Origin: Torreya grandis
Lineage: Eukaryota > Streptophyta > Pinopsida > Cupressales > Taxaceae
Length of the DNA stretch: 64,000 bases
Direction of reading: 5' to 3'
NCBI GenBank assembly: GCA_037957365.1
Contig: JARHVA010000006.1
Coordinates: 11,304,001 to 11,368,000, forward strand
Every line of letters begins with the position of its first letter. Position 1 is the first letter of the stretch. Shown here in pieces: positions 45,701 to 58,241 of this stretch. Below the pieces are notes generated by a model, which made no database searches, was not told the DNA's origin, and saw only the letters and a program-made list of their open reading frames with translations. The position numbers and the translations under genes were made by a program.

Positions 45701-46400
45701 ATAAAATCTCAAGGTAGGTTTTGTTAATATGTAGCAAGTCATCGTAGTTGGGCAAAGGAGTGAAGGACGATACAAGGGAGGATCAGGTGGCATGCATATA
45801 AATAAGGAGAGGGGATAGAGGATAAGGAAGGAGGCAAGTGTGGATTAGGCTAACTTCACAGAGTTCAAGATAGGGTAAGGGAAGAGCTCAGAGTGATAGG
45901 GAAAGATTTGGTTAAGGACTCTTTGGACCTTAAGCCCCTCAAGTTTTTTCTCTTTTTTTTGAGAAAAAATCTAGTCAAAAAAATGATAAATTTCTAAAAT
46001 TTCCCTTGAAATGCCAAAAAAATAAAAGTGAAGATTTTGACCTAAATGGATTAAAATCTCAAGGCAAGGATTGTTGGTAGGATGCATGCCATCATAGTGG
46101 GGTGGTGAAGGAGTGGTGGCCATAGAGGGTGATGGAAGGGAGGTAGGAGGCACACATAGAAATAAGGATAGGGGATGGAAGGAAGTAGGGGTGGAATAGG
46201 GTAGCTTTGTAGAGCTCAGGATAGGCAAGGGAAGAGTTCATAGTGGTGGGGAAAGGTCTGATCAAAGACTCTTTAGGCCTTGAGCCCTCCAAATTATCTC
46301 TCTTTTTTTTTTTGAAAATATCTACATGAATATTATTTTATTTTTTAAATGGATAAATTTATAAAATTACCCTTGAAATGCAAAAAAAAATGAATATTTT
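45701..46400. repeat. 350-bp tandem duplication
   Basis: Copy 1 (45701-46050) and copy 2 (46051-46400) begin ATAAAATCTCAAGG and TTAAAATCTCAAGG. Both carry AATAAGGA.AGGGGAT, an AAGGGAAGAG block, GACTCTTT.G.CCTT, a T run and CCCTTGAAATGC. Copies differ at many positions, so the duplication is old. G-rich purine stretches on this strand yield chance minus-strand ORFs. Confidence 0.8.
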
Positions 46401-47310
46401 AAACCAAAATTGTGGTTTTCCCTTCATTTTTTAAACAAAGAAGACATGAACCCTCCCCAATTTCTTTTTTTCCATAATTTATAAAAATAAAACCCATAAT
46501 TTTTTTTCCTAAATTAAAAAATAAATAAACACCCAAGTTTTTTCTTGTTAAATTTTAAAATATCCCTTAAAATGTTTTCACTCCATGTTTACACTCCCAT
46601 AAAATGCTCAAACCTCTTAAAATTTGTGAAACACCCTTTAAATCTCTATAAAACCCTAAATAGATGGTCCAAACCCCCCTTCCCCCCCCCCATTTTGTTT
46701 TAAGTGGTCAGGAAGGGAGCACAGGGGGACCCACATCTAATTTCCCTTAAAATTTTGAACATGATATGCCCTCTAAACAAATGCTAAAACTCTCCCCAAA
46801 ACTTGATATTTTACAATATTTAACAAATTGAGTTAAACATAATGGTAAGATATGAGAGAGAGAGAGCGCAATAGAGTACCTCAAGCACTTGTTTATTTAC
46901 TCTATAAGTTTTTATATCTCACAAGATGATGAATTTGCATAAACTTATTCCTATACCATAAAAAAACAAACAAGAAACCACCTTGTTTCCAAATCCCTAG
47001 AATTGAATATGCATTAAAATATATAAAAAAACCCTAGAATCTAAATTCACAAGCTACCCTAAGCATGAAATTAATTAAAAAAATCAAAAAAAAAACTGAT
47101 AGAATAACATTCTTGGTATTATCATCTCCTCCATAAGCTCCTCTCATAGATTTTTGGTCAAAATAGAACTAACATGACTGAGGGAGAGAGCTTTAATTTA
47201 TAGACTTCCTAAGCTTTCTATAGAAAGTATGTAGTTGGCTAACTAATAACACAAATGAATCCTATTGGCCTAAATATTATCTCCATTTTGATAAACTGGT
47301 TTACACAAAT
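46401..47310. other. no gene seen; homopolymer-rich
   Basis: A-, T- and C-rich runs (poly-C about 46677-46690), a short GA repeat near 46853-46866 and AT-rich sequence up to the E3 LTR. No coding signal. Confidence 0.5.
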
Positions 47311-48315
47311 TATAGACACTTAAAATCAGATACTTCATGTTAATTTTAATATTCTTTTCACTAATGCCTAATCATCCCTAGTTTTCTCTAATTTTAATTC
47401 ATCATTACTATTCATAGTCATTACTCATGGTTTACTATTCACATATTTATTAAGTTAATTAATCTAAATTAATTAACTAATCTTTCTTTGATAATAAATT
47501 CCATAGATTTTGAATATTCATAATTTTTATAAATCTATAAATCAAATTATCATCACCTTATGATGTCATCTTCCAATTCATTTCCCTTTCCAAATTTTAA
47601 AGATGCCCTAGGCTCCGTCTGTCCCCCATCATTAAAATTTTATAATATTATCATTCTCATTTTTCTAATTTAATAATTCACCTCATATTTCACTCAATCC
47701 CACTTACCAATTTTATAGTATATCTTCCTCCCAAATGAATTTTATATTCATTTATGAGTCCCACATGTTCTCCACTCCAATTTTTAATTCAATATTCTCA
47801 TTTTAAATTAAAAATTACATTTTATTTTTAGCCCTTGATTCTTAAGTCAAGATGGATGGTTCACATTCATTTCAAAAGTCTATAAATTAGAGGTTCTTCT
47901 TCCAATTTAAATAAGTTTCTTCATTATAATATTAATATGCTAAAATTTCTCTAGTAAGATCCAATATTTGTAAAGTTATTATGCCAAAACAACTTTAGAC
48001 GCTTCAATCTTCTTCTATCAATTTTCAAATCAAGCCAAAGCCACAACAATCAAGGTGAACAAGGAGAGATGTTTCTCAAAAGGAACTAGTATTACTAGAG
48101 ACTTTTAGCTCACAAGTCGATCTCAACCTCTTCAAATTTATTTTCAAACATATCTTCAAGGGAGGTAAGATTGTTGATTTATCTTGCCAATTGTATTTCA
48201 TGTTTGATTATCAAAAAGCTCAACCTATGGATTAGATTTGAGAAGTTATGTCTTTAATTTATTTTTTATTTGTTCACTAACATTTAACTAATCTCTCATA
48301 GATTTCTAATCTACA
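47311..48315 (+). repeat. E3 LTR (Tat-like), probable 5' LTR
   Basis: Starts TATAGACACTTAAAA, one change from the TGTAGACACT start of E1 and E2, and ends CTAATCTACA with a Tat-type PBS three bases later. It has a TATA box at 47881 followed by a pyrimidine-rich transcribed-like part. The second LTR is not in the window. The body differs from the E1 and E2 LTRs. Confidence 0.65.
47881..47888 (+). promoter_or_regulatory. E3 LTR TATA box
   Basis: TATAAATT preceded by AAAAGTC and followed by AGAGGTTCTTCTTCC, 570 bp into the LTR. The position is comparable to the boxes in E1 and E5. Confidence 0.45.
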
Positions 48316-48318
48316 TAA

Positions 48319-48335
48319 TGACATCCCTGGTGGGA
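48319..48335 (+). other. E3 primer-binding site
   Basis: TGACATCCCTGGTGGGA matches the E1 site at 13 of 17 positions, with the same three-base gap after the LTR end. Confidence 0.65.
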
Positions 48336-50990
48336 CTCGTTTATGCAACCCACACTTTATTTTAATTATTTTTTGATAATTTTATTTACAGAAAGTTTAT
48401 AAACACGACCATGAAAATAGATATAACTTTAACTATGTTTGTTGTTTATTTTTGAATTTTTGCAAGGTAATGTGGTTTTTTTTTTAGTTAACACCTGTAA
48501 AAATTTCATAGCAATTTAATTTATAGTTTATAAATATATTGATGTTTTACTCATTGACAATTTTTAAGATAAAAATGGCTATAACTTTTGATTTGTTTTT
48601 TAGATTTTTCTAATTTTTTACAGGAGGTGTGTATTTTCCTTAGCTGCAAACTATCTAAATTTCATCAAAATATAACTTATATTTTTTTAGATATCTTCAT
48701 TTTACTAACTATCATTTATTTATTTATTTGGTTGTTCTCCTAACTTTTTATGTTTGTAGGTTTATTTATTTTATGTACTTACTAACTTGTTGAATAATTG
48801 GGTTTGTTGTTTTTAATGTTCTTATTTTTATAGATTAGAATTTTCTAAAGACCACCCAAAAATTGAAAAAAAACTACTAATTAGTTTGATGCAAAACGTT
48901 GGCCAAAGAGTGGGGTTTAAATTCAAACAAATCATTATATTTCACATTTTAATTTGGGAAATAAAATGAATCCACACTTCAATTTGGGTTTTAAAAAAAC
49001 TTGATCTTTATTTATTTACTTTCTTGTAAGTTTTGTTTGTTACTTGATTATATTGTGAGGCATTTTATGCATATGCTCTCTCTTTTTTGGGTGACTCAGA
49101 AATGCAAAAGTGTCTTTTCATTTTATCTAGAAGATTCATTAGTCCAAATGATACCTTCTATATTTTTTATTTTAGACTTTGAAATTAGTATTTCATCACC
49201 TTCTTGAAATCCTCATAGGGTGTGATAACTAAAAATTGATGCCCTAGCATATGTACCAACCATGTACATCGATGAGGTATACGAGTGGAAGACAGTTATC
49301 ATTAAAGCTAGGTGTGATTTCTTGGAGAGAATCTTGTGAAGGTAAGGGAGAGAATCTTGTGAAGGTAAGGGGAAACCTTACTCTAAGCCATTAGATAACA
49401 TCTTCAAAGAATCCAACTCTGACAGCGATGTTACTTAGAAGGCAAGGCTGGCACGGTCATGGTGGGGACAAGACCCCTCTTGTGGATTGCCCGATTTGAA
49501 TTTCTTTTTTGATGGATTTTTGTGTCTAAGTACCACTTATTATAGGTTGTATATAGGGACCATCTAGATATCCCATTGTAAAAAAAATTAGATGCCTCTT
49601 TTGTCATTGATCATACATTGATGAAGATGTGCAAAGATAACATCCCTCAAAGCTCATATTTATTGTAGGAACCTTGAGAGAGAAGGGGGCCTAAAAACCC
49701 TACCAATAATTGTAATAATTTCTTTAATGAAATTTAAACTTTATAATCCTCTCTCAAGGAAAGTATTTTAAAGGTTCAATGGATGTGATACAAACTCGAT
49801 TCAGTTACTAAAATTCTTTGTAATGCTTTTGTTTTTTATTGAATGTTGTGTTGAAATCTTGTTCAAATGGAAGACCAAATAAAACAAACCAATTCCAAAT
49901 CCAAACCACTTTTATACCCACACAATGAAGCATTACTCTACCAAATTTTTGGGTCAAACAAAAGTTACATGTTAAAACTTGGTCCCAATACCTTAGTTTT
50001 ATTATCCTAACCACTCTTTAGGTTGTCAAAATTGAACTAAAATCCTTATCCTTTAAATTCAAATTGCCATTTCAAACCAAGTCAATTATTTTTTCAAAGA
50101 TTAGAGTAAATCCCAATTTATTATCAAATTTGAGTTGTTATGTTGTTCAATTTATTCCAAACTTAAGTGTAAGTTCAAGTGTCAATTCCAATTTGCCCTC
50201 TAAGTTCCAATTACAAACTCTAAGTTCCAAGTTTTGAACCATGTTCCTAATTTTAGTTTGATTTGTGCTAAGATCAACCCCTTTAGGAATTAAGATATAA
50301 ACCAAGTTTAGATCTTGATTCAACATTTCAAGGCCAATTTTTCAATTCTTTACACATTCCAAGGTCCAAAAAATGCCTCAAATCAATCAAGTTTCCTTTA
50401 TTTATTCACAAGGTCAAGTTTCCTAGATTGAACCTTCCAAATCAAGACCAAAAATTTGAGTCCTTATCTAAACCATGTCGATGTGCCATCCATTTGGTTC
50501 GAAACATAGTTATAGTTCTAATGCCAAATCTAATTCTAATACCATTTCCAAAATCAAAGTACCAATTCCTGTGCCAAAATGTGTCAAACTTAACATTGAT
50601 AGACCTAGTCTATTTGACATTTGCATTGACATACCCAATTTGAATATTCAATGTCTATCAAAGATAAATTTCACTTTAAATTTTGTACCAAACTTGTTAT
50701 GTGCCAAGACATTCAAATCCAAAGTCATTTTATCTTGAACCACGTACCAAATTAATTTTTTACCATTTCAAACCAATTATGCACCATGCCAGTCAAAGGC
50801 AAATCTAGTTCATCTTGAACCATGTACCTAAATGATTATGTGCCATTCCAAAGTGATTTTTTACTATTCCAATTCAAATCTGAATCATTTTCATGATAAT
50901 TCAAACCATTTCTTATCTTTCTATTCAATATCCTACACCTGTTAGTTGGGAATGACAAATTCATGTCATCCATCATTTCTTTCATTTGAA
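48336..50990 (+). other. probable E3 leader/interior, no gene recognised
   Basis: AT-rich leader-like sequence up to about 49200, then more mixed sequence. A perfect 23-bp tandem duplication (GGAGAGAATCTTGTGAAGGT and three more bases) lies at 49324-49369. From about 49800 the sequence is C/A-rich and repetitive (CCAATT, AACCATGTACC). No protein domain was found in any frame. Confidence 0.45.
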
Positions 50991-50997
50991 TCATATT

Positions 50998-51286
50998 TAT
51001 GCCAATTCTCCCTTTTTGGGGAAAAATCCAATCAATACCATTTAGATCAATTCTAGCTTTTGACAATCTACCCTTTTTGGATAATTTTCCAATATGTGCC
51101 AATTCACATTGTTTTGGAACAATCAAATCAATGTCATTTCAACAAATTCCAATCTATGCCAATTCACCTTATTTGGGGCCAATAAAATCAATACCATTTC
51201 AATTTTTTCAATTCTATGTCAATTTTACCTTCTTTGGGCCTATTCTAATTTGTGCTAACACCGCCCTTTTTAGGGCCAATTTTCTT
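50998..51286. repeat. degenerate tandem repeat, 36-62-bp units
   Basis: About six units carry TATGCCAATTCACCTTNTTT, then GGGGCCAAT and AATCAATACCATTTCAA. Two or three units are full length and the rest shortened. Open frames here only reflect the repeat. Confidence 0.6.
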
Positions 51287-51592
51287 CCAATCCATTTCCC
51301 CTTGCATGTATCCTTGTTTAGGGGCATTAGTCCAAGGTTCATCTGATTCATGCCATCTATAAATCCTCCACATGTTCTATTATCATACATCTTATCTAAA
51401 AGTATGATAGATTAACTCACTCATCTTAGTCAACAACTAGACTAATATGCTTCTACTTTGAAATTTTCAAAACCCAAACAGGTCTTATAGTTGCAACACA
51501 TCCAACCAACTATTTTACATCAATCATACCTCCCAAATATGTCATCTAGTATATATCATAAACAATAACAATTCAATCAACAACTATTTTAT

Positions 51593-51751
51593 AACAAGGA
51601 TGAAAATCTTGTTAGATTGTGGGAAATGGGTGTTAAACTTCTAGATAGATTTCCTATAGAGGAATTTCAGTATTTGATTAGAGATCTTAAAGAGAACCAC
51701 AACAAATCCAATAGTCTATACCTATTATGTCATTGCCCCTCCAAGGGCTAG
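51593..51751 (+). CDS. short unrecognised ORF beside E4
   Basis: An open plus-strand stretch of 52 codons ends at a TAG. It includes LWEMGVKLLDRFPIEEFQYL and LYLLCHCPSKG. Composition is protein-like and unlike the surrounding repeats. It may be part of the E3 interior. Only 26 bp separate it from the E4 insertion. Confidence 0.3.
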   Translation, partial: NKDENLVRLWEMGVKLLDRFPIEEFQYLIRDLKENHNKSNSLYLLCHCPSKG

Positions 51752-51777
51752 TATATATTAAAAATCCAAGTGTGTTC

Positions 51778-53024
51778 TATATGTAATCAGAAATGCATCA
51801 TGTCTATAAATTAAACTTGGCTCAAAGAAGATAGATCATACCTACACTTTCGATTGGGAATATATTTATTAAGTGAGATCATGACCAATATGGGGATCCT
51901 AGACATGATTAGGGTATCACTTATCACAATACACCATGTTAAGAAGGGTTCCAAAGCCTATAATCTAACATAATCATGAAACAACCCTAAAAGGGTCCTA
52001 AGTTTAATGTTCATTCTATATCTAATAAACAAGAAATCAAATCTAATTTAGTGCACACTAAAGCTTATGGCACAAAGTGGGAGTTAGAAACAAAACAAAC
52101 TAAACTAAATATGAATAGAAGACATAGACTCACTTCAATGTATACATAATACTAATACATAAGAGAGAAGCACAACTGCATTATCTATCTACTCTTATAA
52201 AGGAAAAATAAAGTTAGGAATACTTACCTTGATGAACCCATCGAGCCTCAATCCCTCCCTTATCCATGGTGCTTCACAAGAGATTTTTTTGGTATGTAAT
52301 GATAACAAAGACAAATCATCTCTAGGCTACATAACCTATCTATGCATCCAAAATACTTCTCTACAAGACAAGATATATATCTCCAAAGAAAGTATGGAAC
52401 CCTAAGCTTTATTTCTCAAGTGGAATAGTCAATAAGCAGATGTTCATTCATACTTATTCTTATTCACTTCTCTATTTTCAAATGGTTGAAAATGAACTTG
52501 GATATATAGGCAAATCTTACCCTAAATCCTTCTGAATATGTTGGTTATATAGGGTCAACCTAGTTGACCCTATATGTTTTTGGGAGGTAAATCACTAGGT
52601 CTCAATATAGGTCAGTTGAAGGGCTAATGAAACTCTAAGTGAAAAATATTCCTAAACAATACAGGGTCAACCTTGTCGACCCTATATAGTAATCAGAGCT
52701 TAAAAACTATACACGGTTGACCCAATCAACCTAGTACAATCAACTAGTAAAATGGGGTTAATTCAAGAAAAAGGAGGAAAAAGCATGACAAATATTTGAA
52801 ATGGGTATAACAGAGAATAATAAGCTTACGTAAATGGTTTTAGGATAAAAAAATTTCTATGAAAAGTGGCAAAAGGGACAACAATCTTATAAATCACTAG
52901 TTTACCCACCCCTTTCCTAGTGCACCCTTTAAGACATGCACTCAGAGAGATTAAGACTCGATGGGTTCCTACAAGATACAAAGTGTCAGTAATAAATAAA
53001 AATTTAAAATATTATGTGTATACA
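51778..53024 (-). repeat. E4 3' LTR (left copy)
   Basis: Aligns with 61022-62236 throughout. The plus-strand edges are TATATGTAATCAG and GTGTATACA. It contains the 27-bp inverted repeat at 52548 and a minus-strand TATA at about 52503-52510. Confidence 0.82.
52548..52738. promoter_or_regulatory. TTGACC-palindrome cluster in E4 3' LTR
   Basis: It begins with a perfect inverted repeat: TATAGGGTCAA and TTGACCCTATA with spacer CCTAG (52548-52574). CAGGGTCAACCTTGTCGACC at 52662 and CGGTTGACCCAATCAACC at 52708 follow. TTGAC(C/T) is the W-box core recognised by WRKY factors. Minus-strand TATA (near 52507) lies about 40 bp downstream in the reading sense. Binding is inferred. Confidence 0.5.
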
Positions 53025-55949
53025 TATGCTCCACTCAAAGCTCATCATGTGTCATATAAGTGCAACATGGGATGGTGCTTCAAGAAAATAAAACATGGTA
53101 ACACACAATACTAATGCTAACTAAAGTGCAATAAGTAGCAAATAAGATAGAGAAAAGGATAGAATTGAAAAATACATACCTTTACTTACCTTAGTGTTGT
53201 AGATAAATAAGTAGATTGCAAGATAAAGTGATGGTATCTAATGTGAAGAACACTAGGTGAACTTGTAGAAGTTAGTGCAAAAAATAACCAAAAATTTAAA
53301 AAAATGAAAAATAGGGATATAATAGTGGAAAATATTCTTTACGTCATCACAAATCCAATGCATTTTATGGTTTTAAAAATGGATTAATAGAAACAAATAT
53401 ATAGGCAAAACAAGTAATCTGCAGAAAAATAATTGAAAATTTTGAATTTTGAAAAGTGTTTTTAAATAGGGGAAAAAGAAGTCATTTGTTATTTTGACTT
53501 GTGAAGGAGAGAAAAAGAGCTCTGGAGACCAAACGGGCTAGGATGGCGAGGGGATGATAAACTACACAAGGGGGAGCTCCAAGAGCAACAACGGGTGTAC
53601 TATAGGTATGCAACTATGAATCTTAAGTCAATTTTGGAGTATTTTAATGAATTAAGTGTATTTTTAGAAAAAAATTAATTTTTGGCATTTTTAGATGTCA
53701 AAATAAATCCAAATTAGATTCTATAGGTAGGAAAAACTAATTAGGCAAATGGGTTTGAAGGAATTAGGAAGAAAACTACAAAAAGGCACTTTTTGAGGAA
53801 AATATAAGGGGTCGATAGTGAAAAACAACTAGGTCAACCCAGTTGACCTAGTAGGTTTAAAAGGAGTAAAATACACACTACTGACCTAGTAGGTATGTGT
53901 TAACCCTATATGTTTTGTAGACTGTCGACCTAGTATAGTTTGCCAAGTGATTTGAAAAAGTCTAGAATGACAACATAGTACTAGAGAGGGGAAAAGAAGA
54001 GGGTTGACTTAGATTTTTAAGTCAATCAGGTCAAAAATAAAGAAATTTTGGTCAAATTAGGTTGACCAAAGAACTAGAATGGTACAAAAATGTATGTAAA
54101 GGGCTGAAAGAAGGGTAGAATGGCTCAAAATGACAAAGGGCAAAAAGGACCGCGTATGTTAAAAATAGGTAAAAATGAATGAATTAAAGAAACTTAAACT
54201 TGTTTTTAATTGAAATTATAAAAAAAATGTATTGTGACTATAAATGACATGGAAGATCTAATACATATTTAATTATTTTTTGGTTACAAAGATGACCTAG
54301 ATTTTTGTGATTGGTAGACGTGTCTTGGCTACCAAATCTACTAAAAGTGTCTGAGGATAGGAGATAGAGCTAGACTATTATCTGTATGCCTAGGAGGGAT
54401 AGTGATATGTATAAGATTCCTCTGAGTGTAGATCTATTAGCCATGTTCTTTAGATGTTGGGAATGATTGACTAATACCTTCAAATAATAGGTGGTAGGGG
54501 ATGTGGTAGAGGTAGTTATCACTCTATAGGATGTGTATGCCATCTTAGGGCTACTAGTAGTAGGAGCATTGATGACTAAAAGTATACCAAATAGCATGGA
54601 GGAGAGGAGATCCTCAACCATATAGGCTACAGGCTTGAAGATGATATTGATAGGTAAGAGAGTTAGTATGTTTGACGTATATGCATCACATATTTTGGAT
54701 ATCTAAAAATCTATTATAGGACTTGTGACACAGTGAGTATTATGTCACAAGTCATATGGTTAGGTACCATTATTTGTGGTAGACTTAAGCAGGATGATCA
54801 TAGATAAGGGAGTACTATATGATATTGGGTTTATCATATGGGTCTAACTCATGCATGATTTGTATGAGGTGTTGGTCAAAGGGTAGAGTTTGATAGGACC
54901 GATCATATTAGTGATGGCTTAGATATATGAGAGGTTTCCCATGTATCGATTGGTTGGGTTACCCCATGCAGTTGATGATAGGTTGCATTGAGTGTAGAGA
55001 TGGAAAGAGGATCAGGTAACATAGTTCATTCCCCATGTGTTAGTATTCTAGATAGTGACATATACATACATAATGTGGCATTCATATGGGCACATAGTGA
55101 TTATATGGCTGATCTAGGACATAGGTGCAGTAGCTACAGTGAGGATAGAGGTGGTCAGACACTACACCTAGTAGAAAAAGACACATCTAGTGATATGGGT
55201 ACCAAGATAGATGTGCTTATCTCATCTAGTGGCACCAATATTGATACCTAAGTAATGGGCTTACCATGTGAGATAGCTATAGGGGAAGAGGGGACTAGGG
55301 CCACCAGTGATGAGGCCAATGCTCAAACCATGTCATGAGTGACCATGGACCAGATGATCACAATAGGAAGTACAGTAGCAGGAGATGGGTGCAGAGGTAA
55401 TGGCACCAAAAATACCACCACCATCTCTATAGTCAAATAAGATATTACCACTAAGGACACAACATCAATGGATGTAGGAGGAGTAGGAGAGAGTGGATGG
55501 ATTAAGGATAGTGGATCTTATGAGAGGTCTACTAGATATAGAACCTACCATGTTAGTAGATATACTAGCCATGGAGGTGGAAGAAGTTAGAGAAGAAGAG
55601 GTCATGGTATTAGAAAGGATCATAATCAAAAGAAGAGAATGAGAATCAAATAAAGTGGTACCCCCAATTCTCATTGAGAATGTAGGAGTAGGTGAATGAG
55701 GCTCTTCAACTTGACCACTAATCATGAGATTGTAAATAATAGAAGGATCTTTTCCTTGATGTTGAGGAAATTCAGAGATCAAGAAGAGAATTTTAGGGTA
55801 TACTCTAATTTGGATTGGTATTCTAATGAGAAGAGAGGATTAAGTTATGTAGAGGTATTAGGAGGGGTCCCATAGTTCATTTTTCAAGTGGCAATATGAA
55901 CATTACTAGCATCCAAGAGACGATCCATACTCTATTTCTGGGAGACCCT
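53025..55949 (-). pseudogene. E4 interior, decayed S/T-rich minus-strand coding
   Basis: Two minus-strand stretches remain open: 55465-55782 (ISEFPQHQGKDPSIIYNLMI, then serine/threonine-rich) and 54370-54621 (INAPTTSSPKMAYTSYRV). Between them the frame is broken but still protein-like. The S/T/P-rich style resembles the N-terminal Gag of E1 and E2, with no zinc module. The part from 53025 to about 54300 has no coding signal and holds TTGACC motifs at 53810-54065. Confidence 0.4.
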
Positions 55950-56429
55950 ATAAATGTTGGAAATATTTTTATTGATGTCAAAGGTTTAGTATTATTGGTG
56001 ATAAAGGCCCCATTGCATTTAATATTGTTTATCTTGGCTAAGATGAGTTAATATTTATTTAATATTAACAAATATATTTTTGGTTGCATATGAGACAAAA
56101 TAAGGGCCCATGGAGAAGTTAAAGAGTCACGGGATAAAGACAAAAGAAGGATGGGATGCATTTTCCCATGAAGAGTCATCTTGGGGAATACCAAGAGTCA
56201 CCAAGTGAAGACAAAAGAGTAAAGGGTGAATTTATCATGAAGGGACACTTTAAGGAATACGAAAAGTCACCAAAGATAAAGACAAAAGTGGGAAAGATGT
56301 TTTTGGTCATGAAGGGTCACCACATGACTTTTCAAATGCTTGGATATGAAGGGTAATCCAAGATTGGTGTCATTTTCCATGAGGAATGAAAGGTCACAAA
56401 GGGGGAAGGCCAAAGGTCATTTGGAAAGC

Positions 56430-56437
56430 TATAAATA
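56430..56437 (+). promoter_or_regulatory. E5 5' LTR TATA box
   Basis: TATAAATA in GAAAGCTATAAATAAAGG is identical in both LTRs (58717 in the 3' copy). Confidence 0.65.
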
Positions 56438-56645
56438 AAGGCTTGAGTAGCCATTTGTAATATGAGAGTGAGAGGTTGATTTGATATTGTAATATCTAGC
56501 TTAGAAGAGCAATTTTGAGAGATGAATATGATTTGTATTTGTTATATCTAGCTTAGAAGAGCAAAAGTGAGAGAGAGGAAGGAGATGTTGTATTGATCTA
56601 TCATTTGTTGAGATATCAACATTGAGAGATAGGTGTGTGGTATAC

Positions 56646-56930
56646 ACAAAGGGGTTGGTGCTCCTATGGGTTGGTGCTCATGAATTGTTGCTGAGTTGGT
56701 GCTTGGCAAAGGGGTTGGTGCTCCTATGGATTGGTGCTCACGAATTGTTGTTGGGTTGGTGCTCAGCAAAGGGGTTGGTGATCCTATGGGTTGGTGCTCA
56801 CGAATAGGTGTTGGGTTGGTGCTTGGCAAAGGGGTTTGAAGTTCCTGTGGGTTGGTGCTCACGAATTGTAGCTAAGATTTGTACTTGGCAAAGGGATATG
56901 GTGCTCCTATGGGGTTATTCTCATGAATAT
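56646..56930. repeat. 60-62-bp tandem repeat in E5 5' LTR
   Basis: Units start at 56646, 56706, 56766, 56826 and 56888 with CAAAGGGGTTGGTGCTCCTA and contain GGGTTGGTGCTCA twice as a sub-motif. The 3' LTR has one unit shortened (58936-59190). Reverse-frame proline-rich ORFs here are artefacts of the repeat. Confidence 0.9.
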
Positions 56931-57138
56931 ATTTGAGATTGATTCTTCGTGGTTTTTCTCACATTAGGTTTCCACGTTATATATGGTGTCTCTCTCTATC
57001 TTGTGTGGGTGTTTATTGTTTGAGTTTTATTGCATATCTTAAATGTTTTATTAAGTGGAATTTGGTTAAAGAAAAGATTTATAAGATATATAATATACTA
57101 ATTCACCCCCCCTCTCAGTATATTCCATGCTTAACAAT

Positions 57139-57150
57139 TAGTATCAGAGC
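57139..57150 (+). other. E5 primer-binding site
   Basis: TAGTATCAGAGC has one change from TGGTATCAGAGC, the site complementary to plant initiator Met-tRNA that most Copia elements use. It lies two bases after the LTR. Confidence 0.85.
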
Positions 57151-57205
57151 AGGTTCCTTTAGAAAGGGTTTAACAGCTTGAAGGTAGATCAAAGGAAAAG
57201 CACAT

Positions 57206-57502
57206 ATGGCTAAGCAGCTAAAGAAGGAGAATCAAGAATTGAAATCTATGGTTGAAACTCTTAAGGAAAAGGTGTGTATCTTGGATTCTAAGTTGGCTAT
57301 AGAAGTAAAAGAAAATAAGATATTTATTCAAGATCTTAAGAATCAGTTAGAGGTTGCAACTTCAATTTTAACATCAAAAGAAGAAGAGTGTAATCATTTG
57401 AAGGATGAGTTAGGTTCTTTAAATAACAATCATGAGAAGCTTATAATCAACATTGAAAAAGAGCTAACAGTTTCAGAGAGAAAGAAAAGGATACTCATGT
57501 AG
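57206..57502 (+). pseudogene. E5 Gag remnant with coiled coil
   Basis: An open frame of 98 codons, mostly charged and heptad-like: KQLKKENQELKSMVETLKEK at the start, later SKEEECNHLKDELGSLNNNH. This resembles the coiled-coil C-terminal part of Gag in some plant Copia families. The N-terminal Gag and zinc knuckle are missing. A +1 shift near 57485 leads into the next domain. Confidence 0.65.
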
Positions 57503-57979
57503 ATTCAATCAAGAAGGATCAAAGTTTCAAAGCTTCATTCATCAGGAAGAAGGTTCAGTCGTGTTCATGGCAAAAGAAACAACTTGAAGATTCTATGTTG
57601 GTGCAAACAGCTTTGCATGTAAGAGATAAAGGTCAGCCATGGTTCATTGATAGCAGATGTTTGAGGCATATGACAGGAGATAAGATTAAATAATATCAAT
57701 GTTGGTATAGTGAGATTCAGAGATAAAACCACTATCAGGATAGCCAGAAAAGGTACTTTTTGGATAATGGTAGAACCAAGACTAAGAATGTTTTATAAGC
57801 ATAATCTATTGAGTGTAAGGCAAATATGTGATCAAGGATACACCTTAAAGTTTCATGTGGAAGGTTTTGAGATTAGAAGGAAATATTCAAATAAGTTGAT
57901 TGCAGATTCTCAAAGGACAGGTAAAGATTTATATGCATTATCAGATATCTTCTCAAAGATCAGTGAGAGGAGTTGGAAG
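57490..57979 (+). pseudogene. E5 protease and GAG-pre-integrase remnant
   Basis: The protease active-site region reads WFIDSRCLRHMTGDK at about 57640-57685; Copia elements have D-S-G-C here, so it is inactive. After a stop and shift, 57710-57979 shows MFYKHNLLSVRQICDQGYTL and LIADSQRTGKDLYAL, typical of the GAG-pre-integrase domain. It ends before the integrase zinc finger and core. Confidence 0.82.
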
Positions 57980-58227
57980 TAATTTCTATTACTTCTTGCC
58001 ATTGATGTTCAGCATCAAGTGAGGGGGAGCTAAGTGTTAGCTCTAAGTAGGCCCTTTTCCATTGATGTCAAAAGGGGAGAATAATAGGTACAGGTATAGG
58101 TGCAGAAAATAGGTACAGGGAATAGGTACAAGTTGCTACAATAAGGAGGAGTTACTGTATATTTTTAGATGACGGTATGTGCAGGTGATAGGATGTGTCA
58201 ATTTCAAGATTGAGGTTGCCATCAATG
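57980..58227 (+). other. E5 3' untranslated region
   Basis: Holds AAGTGAGGGGGAGC near 58017, a sequence common after pol in Copia elements, and an AGGTACAGG-type short repeat at 58087-58130. No coding. Confidence 0.6.
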
Positions 58228-58241
58228 AAAAAGGGAGAGAT
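58228..58241 (+). other. E5 polypurine tract
   Basis: AAAAAGGGAGAGAT directly before the 3' LTR. Confidence 0.85.

Larger units (their letters stand above)
55955..57136 (+). repeat. E5 5' LTR (1182 bp)
   Basis: TGTTGGAAATATT start, CATGCTTAACA end. It contains a TATA box at 56430 and a 60-bp tandem repeat at 56646-56930. It differs from the 3' LTR by about 7% in the first 185 bases by eye, and by a short deletion in the tandem repeat. Confidence 0.93.

Noticed and set aside
45971..46292. Minus-strand proline-rich ORFs
   Set aside because: Fall in copy 2 of the 350-bp duplication and are not open in copy 1.
56548..56862. Proline/threonine-rich repeat protein on the minus strand
   Set aside because: Reverse reading of the 60-bp LTR repeat; not conserved in frame in the 3' LTR.
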